Below, piece by piece: positions 1-8,853 of a stretch of 64,000 bases of DNA. The position numbers and the translations under genes are program-made. Every line of letters begins with the position of its first letter. Position 1 is the first letter of the stretch. Under the pieces are notes generated by a model. The model made no database searches. It saw nothing but the letters and a program-made list of their open reading frames with translations, and was not told the DNA's origin. Origin of the DNA: Actinomycetales bacterium (GTDB taxonomy: Bacteria; Actinomycetota; Actinomycetes; Actinomycetales; Microbacteriaceae); assembly GCA_017308515.1 (NCBI GenBank), contig JAFKEN010000006.1, positions 292,479 to 356,478 on the forward strand, in the 5' to 3' direction.

Positions 1-1
1 G

Positions 2-679
2 ACCCAGGGCGACACCCTCGACCGCTGCGACACCGGATCCGACGCGAACGCCGACATCGACTGCCGCATGAAGGGCGCCTCCGCCGCCCTCGACGCCTAC
101 TGGTCGCAGGCCGTCGACGGGTACACGAGCACCCAGATCGTGCTCTTCACGGGAGCCGTCGACACCGGCTGCGGCAGCGCCACGAGCTCGGTCGGCCCCT
201 TCTACTGCCCTCCCGATCAGACCATCTACCTCGACACCGACTTCTACGACGAGCTCAGCACGCGCTTCGGCGCGAGCGGCGGACCGCTCGCCCAGCTCTA
301 CGTCGTCGCCCACGAGTGGGGCCACCACATCCAGAACATCATCGGGAACATGGACGGCCTCGACCTCAGCACCACCGGTCCGGCGAGCGACGGCGTGCGC
401 CTCGAGCTGCAGGCAGACTGCTTCGCGGGGGCCTGGGTGGGCTTCGAGTCCGACGGCACCGGCTATCTCGAACCGGTCACGCAGCAGCAGATCGCGGATG
501 CCCTGAGCGCCGCCGCCGCGGTCGGCGACGACCGCATCCAGAAGGCCACCACCGGCCAGGTCAACCCGGAGGGCTGGACGCACGGGTCGAGCGAGGAGCG
601 CCAGCGCTGGTTCCTCGCCGGCTACAACGGAGGCCCGCAGGCATGCGACACCTTCGCGGTCGCGGCGTCGGAGTTGTAG
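2..679 (+). CDS. Neutral zinc metallopeptidase, C-terminal part (gene enters from the left edge)
   Basis: The reading frame is open from the first bases of the window, so the start codon lies outside it. The visible 225 residues carry a HEWGHH zinc-binding motif (bases 311-328) followed about 30 residues later by E-x-x-ADC-x-AG, the pairing found in the YpfJ/neutral zinc metallopeptidase family. Paired cysteines around the motif suggest an extracytoplasmic, disulfide-bonded domain. Members usually have an N-terminal membrane segment, which would be upstream of the window. The substrate is unknown. It converges with the efflux gene at 780-2447; the 100 bases between them show no obvious feature. 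Confidence 0.85.
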   Translation, partial: TQGDTLDRCDTGSDANADIDCRMKGASAALDAYWSQAVDGYTSTQIVLFTGAVDTGCGSATSSVGPFYCPPDQTIYLDTDFYDELSTRFGASGGPLAQLYVVAHEWGHHIQNIIGNMDGLDLSTTGPASDGVRLELQADCFAGAWVGFESDGTGYLEPVTQQQIADALSAAAAVGDDRIQKATTGQVNPEGWTHGSSEERQRWFLAGYNGGPQACDTFAVAASEL

Positions 680-779
680 GGGCGCCCGAGCTGGAGCGCG
701 CCGCGCTGTCAGCCACTCGGGCCGGAGATCGCGAGCCCACCGCGGCGATCGCCCGGCGCAATTCAGGAAATCCGCCCGT

Positions 780-2447
780 TCAGTGCGTGGTGCCGGTTGC
801 TGCCGGCGTCCCGTCCTGAGTTGCGTCGCCCTCGGCGTCCTCGTCGCGCGCGCGGCCCGAGCCGAGCGAGGCCGAGAAGACGAGCCCGAGGGCGAGGAAC
901 CCGGCGGCCGTGAACGCGGCGATACGGGTCGCGTCGCTGAAGGACGCACGCGCGGCGTCGGCCGCATCCGCCGCGATCTGCTGGATGCCCGGCACGTTCG
1001 GGGCCTTGTCGATGAGGCTCTGCTCGAGCTGCGGGATCGCGCCGCCCGCGCTGCCGACGACCGCGTCGACGATCTGGGTGCGCGAGTCGGCGGGGATCGC
1101 GTCGGGCAGCTGGCTGCTCAGCTGCGATCCGAGCGACCCGAACAGCACGGTGCCGAGGATCGCGATGCCGAGCGCCGAGCCCACCTGGCGCGCCGTGCTC
1201 TGGGTGCCGGAGGCGCGCCCCGAGGCCTCGACCGGCACGTCGACGAGGATCACGCTCGTCAGCTGCGCCGTCGCGAGCCCGACCCCGAAGCCGTAGATCG
1301 CGAGCCCGATCGCGATCCACCACCACGGGGTGTCGACGGCGATGACCGAGCCGATCACGATCAGGCCGGCGACCTCGGCGACCAGCCCCGCGCGGACCAC
1401 CCACACCGCGGGGATGCGCCCCGACGAGGCGCCCGCGAACCCGGACGCGAGGAACGAGCCGCCCGCGAGCGCGAGGAGCACGAAGCCGGTTCCGAGCGCG
1501 TCGTAGCCGAGCACGTCCTGCAGCCACAGCGGCAGCGACAGGATGATGCCGAACTCGCCGAGCGCCACGATGGTGGCGGTGATGTTGCCGTTGCGGAAGG
1601 AGGGGATCCGCAGCAGTCCGATCGGCACCATCGCGGTCTTTCCCCGCTTCTCCCGCGCGCGGCCCCAGAGCACGAAGGCGACCAGCGCCAGCGCCGCGAT
1701 CGCGAAGGAGAACGGGATCGGCGAGATCGACCAGGTCCAGAAGTCGGGCGGGGTGTCGCTGAAGAACCAGCCGTAGGTGCGCCCCTCGATGAGCCCGAAG
1801 ACGAGGGAGGTGAACAGCACGACCGAGATCGCCGCGCCCACCAGGTCGATCCCCTCATCCTGCGGCCCGCGCGACTCGGCGACGGCGACGAGGATGCCGA
1901 TGACGAGCAGCACCCCGAGCGGGATGTTGATGCCGAAGGCCCAGCGCCACGAGAACGCCGTGGTCAGCCAGCCGCCCAGCAGCGGGCCGACCGCGGCCAT
2001 GCCGCCGATCGTCGAGCCCCACACCGCGAAGGCGATGCCGCGCTCGCGGCCGGTGAAGGTCGAGTTGATGATCGAGAGGGTCGAGGGCAGGATCGCCGCC
2101 CCGCCCAGGCCCTGCACGACGCGCGCCGCGATGAGGAACTCGCCCGTCGGGGCCAGCGCCGCCGCGATGCTCGCGAGAGCGAACAGGCTCACCCCGGCGA
2201 GCAGGATCCGGCGGCGCCCGAATCGGTCGCCGAGGGTGCCCAGCACCAGCAGCAGCGCGGCGAAGACGAGCGTGTAGCTCTCCTGCACCCACTGCACCTG
2301 GGTCGAGCTGAGCGAGAGCTCGTCGACGACGGAGGGGATCGCGACGTTGACGATCGTGGAGTCGACGATGATGAGGGCCACGGCGACGCTGATGACCACG
2401 AGGCTCAGCCAGCGTCGGCGGCTCCGGGGGGAGGTGGAGTCGGTCAC
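780..2447 (-). CDS. DHA2-family MFS drug efflux transporter (EmrB/QacA type)
   Basis: A 555-residue, very hydrophobic protein with about 14 predicted membrane spans. The loop motif GDRFGRRR near residue 75 is MFS motif A, and the stretch GGWLTTAFSWRWAFGIN is typical of the DHA2 (14-span, proton-coupled multidrug) group. A long extracytoplasmic loop sits near residues 430-490 before the last span. No regulator is adjacent, so the substrate cannot be inferred. The GTG start is preceded by TAGCGT with exactly six bases between, which points to a leaderless transcript. The gene diverges from the acyl-CoA gene at 2740. Confidence 0.9.
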   Translation of the reverse strand: MTDSTSPRSRRRWLSLVVISVAVALIIVDSTIVNVAIPSVVDELSLSSTQVQWVQESYTLVFAALLLVLGTLGDRFGRRRILLAGVSLFALASIAAALAPTGEFLIAARVVQGLGGAAILPSTLSIINSTFTGRERGIAFAVWGSTIGGMAAVGPLLGGWLTTAFSWRWAFGINIPLGVLLVIGILVAVAESRGPQDEGIDLVGAAISVVLFTSLVFGLIEGRTYGWFFSDTPPDFWTWSISPIPFSFAIAALALVAFVLWGRAREKRGKTAMVPIGLLRIPSFRNGNITATIVALGEFGIILSLPLWLQDVLGYDALGTGFVLLALAGGSFLASGFAGASSGRIPAVWVVRAGLVAEVAGLIVIGSVIAVDTPWWWIAIGLAIYGFGVGLATAQLTSVILVDVPVEASGRASGTQSTARQVGSALGIAILGTVLFGSLGSQLSSQLPDAIPADSRTQIVDAVVGSAGGAIPQLEQSLIDKAPNVPGIQQIAADAADAARASFSDATRIAAFTAAGFLALGLVFSASLGSGRARDEDAEGDATQDGTPAATGTTH

Positions 2448-2453
2448 TCCCCC

Positions 2454-2459
2454 ACGCTA
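2454..2459 (-). promoter_or_regulatory. Candidate -10 hexamer for leaderless MFS gene
   Basis: TAGCGT on the minus strand, six bases before the GTG start of the efflux gene. No Shine-Dalgarno sequence fits between them. Confidence 0.5.
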
Positions 2460-2739
2460 GACCCGGCCTCCCCCGACGGCGGCGCGGCCGTCGAGCGCGC
2501 GTCACCCCGCGCGCGACGCGGCGATCCGAGGGTCCGGAAACTGTGGAAGCTCGCCGAGCCCACGCGGTGCCGTTTGTGGCCTCCCTACAGTCCGGCGGGC
2601 GCACGTGGGCCGCCCGATTCGTCGCCGATCACGAGGATCCGGCCGGTTCCGAGGCGGCGGACGTACCGTGGCCTGAGCCACCGCGGGCGCCTCCGCGCGC
2701 CGCGATCTCCGAACCGGCCGAGCCGCCGAAGGACCGATC

Positions 2740-4869
2740 ATGACCGACGTCGTCGACACCACCCCGCACCCCGAGACCACCGCGCTGCCGCTCGTCGACG
2801 GCGAACCCGTCGAGCTCGATCTCGACGTCGCCGCGCTCGGCGAGCGCCTGCTCGGCCGCTGGGCCGACGACCGCCGCGCCTCGCGCGAGCTCATGGCGCG
2901 GGACGAGTTCCATCGCATCCCCGGCCTCGGCATGGAGGAGCACCGTGCGCGCGTGCTCGACCAGCTGCACCGCATGGTCGAGGAGAAGGCCGTGCACCGC
3001 GCCTTCCCGAAGCGCTTCGGCGGGCAGGAGAGCCCCGGCGGCAACCTGGCCGCCTTCGAGGAGGTCGCGCTCGCCGACCCCTCGCTGCAGATCAAGTCGG
3101 GCGTGCAGTGGGGCCTGTTCGCGGCCGCCATCATGCAGCTGGGCACCGAGAGCCACCACGAGAAGTACCTGCCGCCGGCGATGAGCCTCGAGCTGCCCGG
3201 CGCCTTCGCGATGACCGAGACCGGGCACGGATCCGACGTCGCGAGCATCGGCACGACGGCGACGTACGATCCCGAGACCGACGAGTTCGTGATCCACACG
3301 CCCTTCCGTGCCGCGTGGAAGGACTACCTCGGCAACGCCGCCCTCCACGGGCGTGCCGCGGTCGTGTTCGCGCAGCTCATCACCCAGGGCGTGAACCACG
3401 GCGTGCACGCCTTCTTCGTGCCGATCCGCGACGAGAACGGCGCGTTCCTGCCCGGTGTCGGCGGCGAGGACGACGGCCTCAAGGGTGGGCTCAACGGCAT
3501 CGACAACGGCCGGCTGCACTTCGACCATGTGCGGGTGCCGCGCACCGATCTGCTCGACCGCTACGGATCGGTCGAGAAGGGCGGCGCCTACTCGAGCCCC
3601 ATCGACAGCCCCGGCCGCCGCTTCTTCACCATGATCGGCACCCTCGTGCAGGGCCGTGTCTCGCTCGACGGCGCCGCGACCGTCATGAGCAAGGCGGGCC
3701 TCGCGATCGCGATCCGCTACGCGAGCGAGCGTCGTCAGTTCTCCGACGGCGCGGGCGACGGCGAGACCGTGCTGCTCGACTACCAGCGCCACCAGCGCCG
3801 CCTGCTGCCGGCGCTCGCGACCACCTACGCGATGAGCTTCGCGCACGAGAAGCTGCTCGAGCAGTACGACGGCGTCTTCTCGGGCGCGCACGACACCGAC
3901 GCCGACCGGCAGGAGCTCGAGACCCTCGCCGCGGCGCTCAAGCCGTTCAGCACCTGGGCCGGCCTCGACATCCTGCAGGAGTGCCGCGAGGCCTGCGGCG
4001 GCGCCGGCTACCTCGCCGCCAACCGCATCGTGCAGCTGCGCCCCGACCTTGACATCTACGCGACCTTCGAGGGCGACAACAACGTGCTGCTGCAGCTCGT
4101 GGGCAAGCGCCTGCTCTCCGACTACGCGCGCCGCTTCAAGAACCCCGACGCCGGAGCCATCGCCGGACTCGTCGCCCAGCAGGTGGGCGAGGTCGCCCTC
4201 AACCGCTCGGGCCTGCGGGCGCTCGGCCAGAAGGTCGCCGATTTCGGATCCACCGCCCGCTCGGTCGGATTCGTGCGCGGCACCGACGCCCAGCGGCAGC
4301 TGCTGACCGACCGGGTCGAGACGATGGTCGCCGAGCTGGCGGGGCGATTCCGCGACGTCGCGAAGCTCGCGCCGGAGGCGGCCGCCGAGCTGTTCAACGC
4401 CAACCAGAACGAGCTCATCCAGGCCGCCTACGCCCACGCCGAACTGCTCGAGTGGGAGGCCTTCACCGAGCGCGTCGAGGCCGAGACCCACGAGGGCACG
4501 AAGCGCGTGCTCACCTGGCTGCGCGACCTGTTCGGCTTCACCCTCATCGAGAAGCACCTCGCCTGGTACCTCATCCACGGCCGGCTCTCGGGACCGCGCG
4601 CGCAGGCGATCACCGACTACATCGACGACCGCCTGCTGCCGCGGCTGCGCCCCTACGCCGTCGACCTGATCGACGCGTTCGGGTTCCGGCCCGAGCACCT
4701 GCGCGCCGACATCGCCAGCGGCGCCGAGAAGGCCCGCCAGGAGGAGTCGCGCGCCTACTACGTCGCGCAGAAGGCGGCCGACGAGGCCCCGGTCATGGAG
4801 AAGTCGGGGTCGAAGACCTCGCGCAAGGCCGCGACTTCGGAGGCGGCGCAGCCGAGCGCGAAGGGCTGA
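2740..4869 (+). CDS. Acyl-CoA oxidase/dehydrogenase family flavoprotein
   Basis: A 709-residue protein of acyl-CoA oxidase length, longer than the usual 380-residue dehydrogenases. The N-terminal helical domain is followed by a middle beta domain with AMTETGHGSDV near residues 162-172, the conserved FAD/substrate signature, and by the C-terminal helical domain with REACGGAGYLAANRI near 415-430, matching the conserved glycine-rich FAD-binding segment. The family oxidises acyl-CoA to enoyl-CoA in beta-oxidation; with this length the electron acceptor may be oxygen. The last 30 residues are a Lys/Ala/Ser-rich tail. The 292 bases upstream hold only promoter-like TACCGT near 2664. No other beta-oxidation gene is adjacent. 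Confidence 0.88.
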   Translation: MTDVVDTTPHPETTALPLVDGEPVELDLDVAALGERLLGRWADDRRASRELMARDEFHRIPGLGMEEHRARVLDQLHRMVEEKAVHRAFPKRFGGQESPGGNLAAFEEVALADPSLQIKSGVQWGLFAAAIMQLGTESHHEKYLPPAMSLELPGAFAMTETGHGSDVASIGTTATYDPETDEFVIHTPFRAAWKDYLGNAALHGRAAVVFAQLITQGVNHGVHAFFVPIRDENGAFLPGVGGEDDGLKGGLNGIDNGRLHFDHVRVPRTDLLDRYGSVEKGGAYSSPIDSPGRRFFTMIGTLVQGRVSLDGAATVMSKAGLAIAIRYASERRQFSDGAGDGETVLLDYQRHQRRLLPALATTYAMSFAHEKLLEQYDGVFSGAHDTDADRQELETLAAALKPFSTWAGLDILQECREACGGAGYLAANRIVQLRPDLDIYATFEGDNNVLLQLVGKRLLSDYARRFKNPDAGAIAGLVAQQVGEVALNRSGLRALGQKVADFGSTARSVGFVRGTDAQRQLLTDRVETMVAELAGRFRDVAKLAPEAAAELFNANQNELIQAAYAHAELLEWEAFTERVEAETHEGTKRVLTWLRDLFGFTLIEKHLAWYLIHGRLSGPRAQAITDYIDDRLLPRLRPYAVDLIDAFGFRPEHLRADIASGAEKARQEESRAYYVAQKAADEAPVMEKSGSKTSRKAATSEAAQPSAKG

Positions 4870-4876
4870 GCCCGCC

Positions 4877-5293
4877 TCAGGCGTCGACCACCCGCACGGC
4901 CTCGAGACGCACGGGCGTGCCCACCCGCAGGGTGGTGTGGATCTCGGCGACCTCGTCGGTATGCCGGAGCAGAGCCTCCACCTCGGCGGGATCCGCGCGC
5001 GAGACGACCTCGACCTCGTAGCGCAGCCCGGTGCCCGGCTCGCCGGCCGCGCCGAACCGGGCGTGCGCCGTGACGCGGACGGCGTCGACCGGGATCCCGG
5101 CCCGACCCGCCTCGCGGATCACGTCGTTGCCGTAGCAGGTCGCGAGGGCGAGGGCGAGCAGCTCGCCGCCGTTCGCGGAGGAGCCGATCGCGCCCTCCTT
5201 CGGCGGGATCTCGAGGCTCCGCGCCGCGCCGTCCGTCGCGATCCGCGCCTCGTGCGCGCCTGCGCGGCTCACCACCGTCGCCGAGACCTCCAT
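4877..5293 (-). CDS. OsmC/Ohr-family protein
   Basis: A 138-residue protein with the OsmC layout: an N-terminal strand region, the segment GELLALALATCYGNDVIREA near residues 45-64 that carries the conserved redox cysteine, and a C-terminal VEALL/VAEIHTTLR region. OsmC/Ohr proteins reduce organic peroxides, but only one of the two usual cysteines is clear, so this may be an OsmC-like member without peroxidase activity. The start at 5293 was chosen because GGAGGT sits seven bases upstream of ATG; a longer frame upstream has arginine-rich, non-coding composition. It converges on the acyl-CoA gene, with seven bases between. Confidence 0.8.
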   Translation of the reverse strand: MEVSATVVSRAGAHEARIATDGAARSLEIPPKEGAIGSSANGGELLALALATCYGNDVIREAGRAGIPVDAVRVTAHARFGAAGEPGTGLRYEVEVVSRADPAEVEALLRHTDEVAEIHTTLRVGTPVRLEAVRVVDA

Positions 5294-5340
5294 GGCCCAC
5301 CTCCGTCGCCGCACGGCGGCCGCCGCGCACGGGGCCGACG

Positions 5341-6288
5341 CTACGCCCGCGCGACGAGTTCGGCGACCTCCTCGGCGCATCCCCAGGAGAGGGTGACGCC
5401 CGCACCCCCGTGGCCGTAGCAGTGCACCACCGACCCGTCGGGCGTCCGCTCGAGGTCGAGCCGCACCTTGCCGCGGCCCGGCCGCAGCCCGACCGCACGC
5501 GACGAGATCGGCGCCTCGGCGAGTGCCGGCACGAGCTCGCGGGCGCGGGCGAGCAACCCGGCCTCGACCTCGGGGTCGGGTTCGCGCAGCTCGGCGCCGT
5601 GCTCCGCGGTGCCGCCGCAGACGACGTCGTCGGTGCGCGGGATCACGTAGGTCAGCCCGCCGGGATGATCGTCGTCGAGGGTGAATTCCGCGAGCCCCGG
5701 ACTCGCGAGCCGCACGACCTGACCGCGGATCGGGTGCATCCCGCCGTCGGGCACGAGCCCCGCGGCGCCGAGCCCGCTCGCGTTGACGACGACCTCACCC
5801 CACGCGCGCGCCTGGCCGAGCGCGGTGAGGCGCGCGCGCACGATCGGCACCCCCGCGTCGGCGACGCGCGCCTCGAGGAATGGCAGGTAGCGGCTCATGT
5901 CGATGACCGGCAGCCGCACCTCGGAGACGAGCCGCACGCCGTCGGGATCGCCCGGCGCGGCATCGCGCAGCCGGTGCTCGGGCACGAGCGCGACCCAGTC
6001 GAGCTCGGGGTCGTCGCGGCGGTGCAGGATCCGCCCGCGCCGCAGCTCGACGCCCGAGTCGGCGTAGCGCGCGAGGTGCTCGAAGCGCTCGCGCGCGACG
6101 CGCGCCCACGGCAGCACGCGGTGCTCGGGCGCGACCTCGAAGGGGTACCAGATGGCGGCGGCGAGCGCGGAGGTGCTGCGCTCGGAGGGCTCGGCCGCGA
6201 CGACCGTGACCGCGTGGCCCTCGTGCGCCAGCTCGAGCGCGCAGCTGAGGCCGACGACCCCGCTGCCGACGACCGCGACCGAGGTCAT
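5341..6288 (-). CDS. FAD-dependent D-amino-acid oxidase family protein
   Basis: A 315-residue DAO-fold flavoprotein. The N-terminus has the Rossmann dinucleotide motif VVGSGVVGLSCALELAHEG, and the C-terminus has GHGGAGVTLSWGCAEEVAEL, the second conserved FAD contact. IRGQVVRL and YVIPRTDDVVCGGT are also typical of eukaryote-like D-amino-acid oxidases found in actinobacteria, which deaminate D-amino acids to 2-oxo acids with release of peroxide. The adjacent OsmC-like gene, read in the same direction 47 bases downstream, could handle oxidative by-products; that functional link is inference. Confidence 0.85.
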   Translation of the reverse strand: MTSVAVVGSGVVGLSCALELAHEGHAVTVVAAEPSERSTSALAAAIWYPFEVAPEHRVLPWARVARERFEHLARYADSGVELRRGRILHRRDDPELDWVALVPEHRLRDAAPGDPDGVRLVSEVRLPVIDMSRYLPFLEARVADAGVPIVRARLTALGQARAWGEVVVNASGLGAAGLVPDGGMHPIRGQVVRLASPGLAEFTLDDDHPGGLTYVIPRTDDVVCGGTAEHGAELREPDPEVEAGLLARARELVPALAEAPISSRAVGLRPGRGKVRLDLERTPDGSVVHCYGHGGAGVTLSWGCAEEVAELVARA

Positions 6289-6336
6289 CGGGCGGCGAGC
6301 GTCATGCGCGGTCGGGGGTGATCCGGATGCTCGGGG

Positions 6337-6528
6337 TCAGCGGTTGACCCGGCCGCGGCCGAAGATCAGCCAGAGGATCGAGCCGAGGATGCTGAGGAAG
6401 AACGCGACCAGCGCCCAGACGACCTTGCCGAGCACCCCGTGGTTCGGGTTGCGCACGATCGAGACGAGCGTGATCACGAAGATCACGAGGGCGATGATGC
6501 TGCCGAAGCTGATCGAGACGGGATCCAC
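6337..6528 (-). CDS. Small membrane protein with PLD-nuclease N-terminal-like domain
   Basis: A 63-residue protein with two hydrophobic segments (about residues 5-22 and 38-56) separated by a short polar loop containing RNPNHG. The pattern W-x-hydrophobic-FF-x-x-ILGSILWLIFGR at the C-terminus matches the PLDc_N membrane domain often encoded as a free-standing small protein in Actinobacteria. The GTG start has GGAGG six bases upstream. A TAGCAT hexamer about 45 bases upstream is the likely -10 element. Function unknown. Confidence 0.75.
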   Translation of the reverse strand: MDPVSISFGSIIALVIFVITLVSIVRNPNHGVLGKVVWALVAFFLSILGSILWLIFGRGRVNR

Positions 6529-6684
6529 GGGTCCTCCGACGCTGGGGGCGAGACGACGTGCGCCGCCTCGCCCCCATGCTAGCGAGGCCGCCCATCGACC
6601 CTCCGGCCGGCCGGCTCTATCGCCCCGTCACGCGCCCGCCCTAGGATTCGACTGATCCATCACCCGACCCACCGAGGAGCTGAC

Positions 6685-6864
6685 ATGGCGGGCAAGTTCG
6701 AGCTGTACCAGGACAAGAGCGGCCACTACCGTTTCCGTCTCAAGGCCGGCAACGGCGAGATCATCGCGACCTCGGAGGCCTACAACAGCAAGGCGAGCGC
6801 GAAGAACGGCATCGAGTCGGTCAAGAAGAACGCCGACTCGCCGGTCGTCGAGGTCGATTCCTGA
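6685..6864 (+). CDS. YegP-like DUF1508 small protein
   Basis: A 59-residue protein beginning MAGKFELYQDKSGHYRFRLK, followed by NGEIIATSEAYNSKASAKNGIESVKKNA. This is a single DUF1508 repeat, the small alpha/beta fold of E. coli YegP, which has two. The role of the family is not established. ATG is preceded by GAGGAG at a normal distance, and TAGGAT at 6642-6647 is a plausible -10 element. It diverges from the small membrane protein at 6337. Confidence 0.85.
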   Translation: MAGKFELYQDKSGHYRFRLKAGNGEIIATSEAYNSKASAKNGIESVKKNADSPVVEVDS

Positions 6865-6909
6865 CGCTCGGAGCGTGATCCGGGGCGCGGCGCTCGCGGG
6901 CGGGGCGCG

Positions 6910-8127
6910 ATGAGCGCCCCGGTGCTCGAGCGCGACTGCGTCATCGCCGGCGGTGGTCCCGCGGGCATGGTGCTCGGGCATCTGCTCGCGCGGCAGGGGC
7001 TGCGCGTCACGGTGCTCGAGAAGCACGCCGACTTCTTCCGCGACTTCCGCGGCGACACGATCCACCCGTCGACCCTCACGGTGCTCGGCGAGCTCGGGCT
7101 GCGCGACCGGTTCCTCGAACTGCCGCTGACCCGCATCGACGGGCTCGACGTCGTCATCGACGGCCATCGGCTCGACCTCGTGCGCTTCTCGACCCTTCCG
7201 GCACCCGACGACTTCCTCGTGCTCGCGCCGCAGTGGGATCTGCTGGACTTCCTCGCGCGCGAGAGCGCGGCATACGCCGGCTACGAGCTGCGGATGAGCA
7301 CCGAGGCGACCGGGCTCATCCTCGAGGGCGATCGCGTCGTCGGTGTGCGCGCCACCTCGCCGGAGGGCGAGCTCGAGCTGCGCGCGACCCTGACCGTCGC
7401 GGCCGACGGCCGGCACTCGACCCTGCGGCCGGAGGCGGGGCTCGAGCCGGTCGAGACGGGGGTGGCGATCGACGTACTGTGGTTCGACCTGCCGCGGCCC
7501 GCCGAGCCCTTCCCGCATACCCTCGGCTACGTCGACGGGCACGGCATCGGGCTCACCATCCCGCGCGACGACCACTACCAGGCGGGTCTCGTGATCCCCA
7601 AGGGCGGCATCGACGCGCTGAAGCAGCAGGGCCTCGCGGCGTTCCGCGCGCTCTACGCGCAGACCTGCCCGCCGCTCGCCTCGGTCGTCGACGCGATCAC
7701 CGACTGGAACCAGGTCAAGCTGCTGAGCGTGCAGATCGACCACCTCGAGCGCTGGTGGCGCGAGGGCTTCGTCGCGATCGGCGACGCGGCGCACGCGATG
7801 AGCCCGGCGGGCGGCGTCGGGGTGAACTACGCGATCCAGGATGCGGTGGCGCTCGCCAACGAGATCGCGGCCCCGCTGGCGCGCGGCGACGCTCCCGTCG
7901 AACGGCTCGAGCGGGTGCAGCAGCGGCGGCTGCGACCCGTGCTGCGGATGCAGCGCATCCAGGCGGCGGTGCACGCGCGCATGGCGCGGGCGGTATCCGG
8001 GCGCGGGCGGATCCTCTCGCCGGTCGAGCTCGCGGCGATCCGCGCGGCGCAGCCGCTCATCCGACGGATCACGGCGCGCGTCATCGGGCGCGGGTTCCTG
8101 CCGGAGCACGTCGCGCCGCGCAACTGA
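6910..8127 (+). CDS. FAD-dependent aromatic-type monooxygenase
   Basis: A 405-residue group A flavin monooxygenase of the PHBH/UbiH fold. It opens with CVIAGGGPAGMVLGHLLARQG (the GxGxxG nucleotide fold), contains a DG motif (VAADGRHSTLR near residue 165), and the second FAD motif GDAAHAMSPAGGVGVNYAIQDA near 290-310. These enzymes use NAD(P)H and oxygen to hydroxylate aromatic or related compounds. The substrate cannot be told from context: no ring-cleavage or biosynthetic genes are nearby. It starts 45 bases after the DUF1508 gene and has no strong ribosome-binding site. Confidence 0.88.
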   Translation: MSAPVLERDCVIAGGGPAGMVLGHLLARQGLRVTVLEKHADFFRDFRGDTIHPSTLTVLGELGLRDRFLELPLTRIDGLDVVIDGHRLDLVRFSTLPAPDDFLVLAPQWDLLDFLARESAAYAGYELRMSTEATGLILEGDRVVGVRATSPEGELELRATLTVAADGRHSTLRPEAGLEPVETGVAIDVLWFDLPRPAEPFPHTLGYVDGHGIGLTIPRDDHYQAGLVIPKGGIDALKQQGLAAFRALYAQTCPPLASVVDAITDWNQVKLLSVQIDHLERWWREGFVAIGDAAHAMSPAGGVGVNYAIQDAVALANEIAAPLARGDAPVERLERVQQRRLRPVLRMQRIQAAVHARMARAVSGRGRILSPVELAAIRAAQPLIRRITARVIGRGFLPEHVAPRN

Positions 8128-8145
8128 GACTCGACGGACGAGTAG

Positions 8146-8307
8146 TCCTCCGACGCGTTCTTCAACAGCCCCGACGAGGCACATGACGCGACGGTGCTCA
8201 CGGTGGTCGAGGCCGAGCGCCAGGCGCTGCTGAGTTTCGCGCGGTGGAGCGACTTCATCGATCCCGGTGTGGCCGCGGTGCAGTTGCCCGTGGCGCTCGG
8301 AGGCTGA
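8146..8307 (+). pseudogene. Remnant of an unidentified coding region
   Basis: After an in-frame TAG at 8143 an open frame of 53 codons runs to a TGA at 8307 without a usable start codon. Its translation (SSDAFFNSPDEAHDATVL then VVEAERQALLSFARWSDFID) has protein-like composition and may be the C-terminal end of a lost gene. It lies between the monooxygenase and the toxin-antitoxin-like pair. Nothing else supports function, and a chance frame in GC-rich DNA is possible. Confidence 0.3.
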
Positions 8308-8337
8308 GGCTTCGACACGCCCCCGTGCACGCGCGCG

Positions 8338-8580
8338 TCAGCCGAATCGCTGCTGGGCCGCTTGCTTGCTGACTCCAAGGGCGGCGCCCACGATCGTCCA
8401 GGAGTCGCCCGCGGCCCGCGCCGCGCGGACCGCGGCCCGCAGGTCGAGCTCGGCGCTCTCGACGGCCGCGGCTGCGGCGACGATCGCGCGGAAGTGGCTC
8501 GCGTCGCGCGAGGGCGTGACCGAGGGGTCGAGCCCCTCAAGCCCTGTGTCATCTCGAGTTCGGGTGCCCATCGCCATCAC
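8338..8580 (-). CDS. Small helix-turn-helix protein, candidate antitoxin
   Basis: An 80-residue protein. The C-terminal third, [20 protein letters not shown], reads as a helix-turn-helix: two short helices around GV, with SKQAAQQRF as the recognition helix. The N-terminal half is a predicted helix of the kind used for dimerisation (ATG-poor, Ala/Glu/Asp-rich). It starts with GTG overlapping the TGA of the upstream gene by four bases (8577-8580), so the two are co-translated. Position and size fit the DNA-binding antitoxin of a toxin-first module such as BrnTA, although the sequence itself is not a recognisable BrnA. Confidence 0.6.
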   Translation of the reverse strand: MMAMGTRTRDDTGLEGLDPSVTPSRDASHFRAIVAAAAAVESAELDLRAAVRAARAAGDSWTIVGAALGVSKQAAQQRFG

Positions 8581-8822
8581 CTCAGGAAGTCGTAGAAGGT
8601 CGCGCGCAGCCCGTCGGCATGGATGATCCGAGTCGGTTCGTCCGCGGGCACCGCGACGATCTCCAGGAGCGCACCGCTCCGGTCCGGCCCGATGACCAAG
8701 AGGCGCTCCTCACCCCGGTAGTCGAATTCCACCAACCTCACCGCATTCCGCCACGCGTGCCGGATGTCATCGTCGGAGACTCCGTGCTTGCGGGCGCTGG
8801 GGTGGATCCTCGTGTGCGTCAA
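8577..8822 (-). CDS. BrnT/RelE-fold-like small protein, candidate toxin
   Basis: An 81-residue protein. [17 protein letters not shown] near residues 11-27, then [21 protein letters not shown] and RIIHADGLR, follow the order of BrnT-type toxins (RKHGVSFEEA, then G-x-R-x-VLIG, then RIISAR), which are RelE-fold ribonucleases. Homology is inferred from this pattern only. The start is TTG at 8822; AAGG lies five bases upstream. The second gene overlaps it by four bases. The order toxin then DNA-binding partner, plus a palindrome just upstream, is the standard arrangement of a self-regulated toxin-antitoxin operon. Confidence 0.55.
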   Translation of the reverse strand: MTHTRIHPSARKHGVSDDDIRHAWRNAVRLVEFDYRGEERLLVIGPDRSGALLEIVAVPADEPTRIIHADGLRATFYDFLR

Positions 8823-8827
8823 CCTTA

Positions 8828-8853
8828 CCTTGACGGACTCGAGACCGTCAAGG
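8828..8853. promoter_or_regulatory. Inverted repeat, candidate operator of the toxin-antitoxin-like pair
   Basis: Perfect 9-bp arms CCTTGACGG and CCGTCAAGG around an 8-base spacer, starting six bases upstream of the TTG start at 8822. On the minus strand each arm overlaps a TTGACG -35-like hexamer. This is where an autoregulating antitoxin would bind. Confidence 0.5.

Noticed and set aside
2543-2743. 66-codon frame just before the acyl-CoA gene, overlapping its start as ATGA
   Set aside because: The coupling is suggestive but the translation has no conserved or structural feature and there is no ribosome-binding site; most likely leader DNA.
783-4052. 1089-codon open frame on the plus strand
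   Set aside because: Antisense to the MFS gene and out of frame with the acyl-CoA gene; Arg/Asp/Glu-rich shadow.
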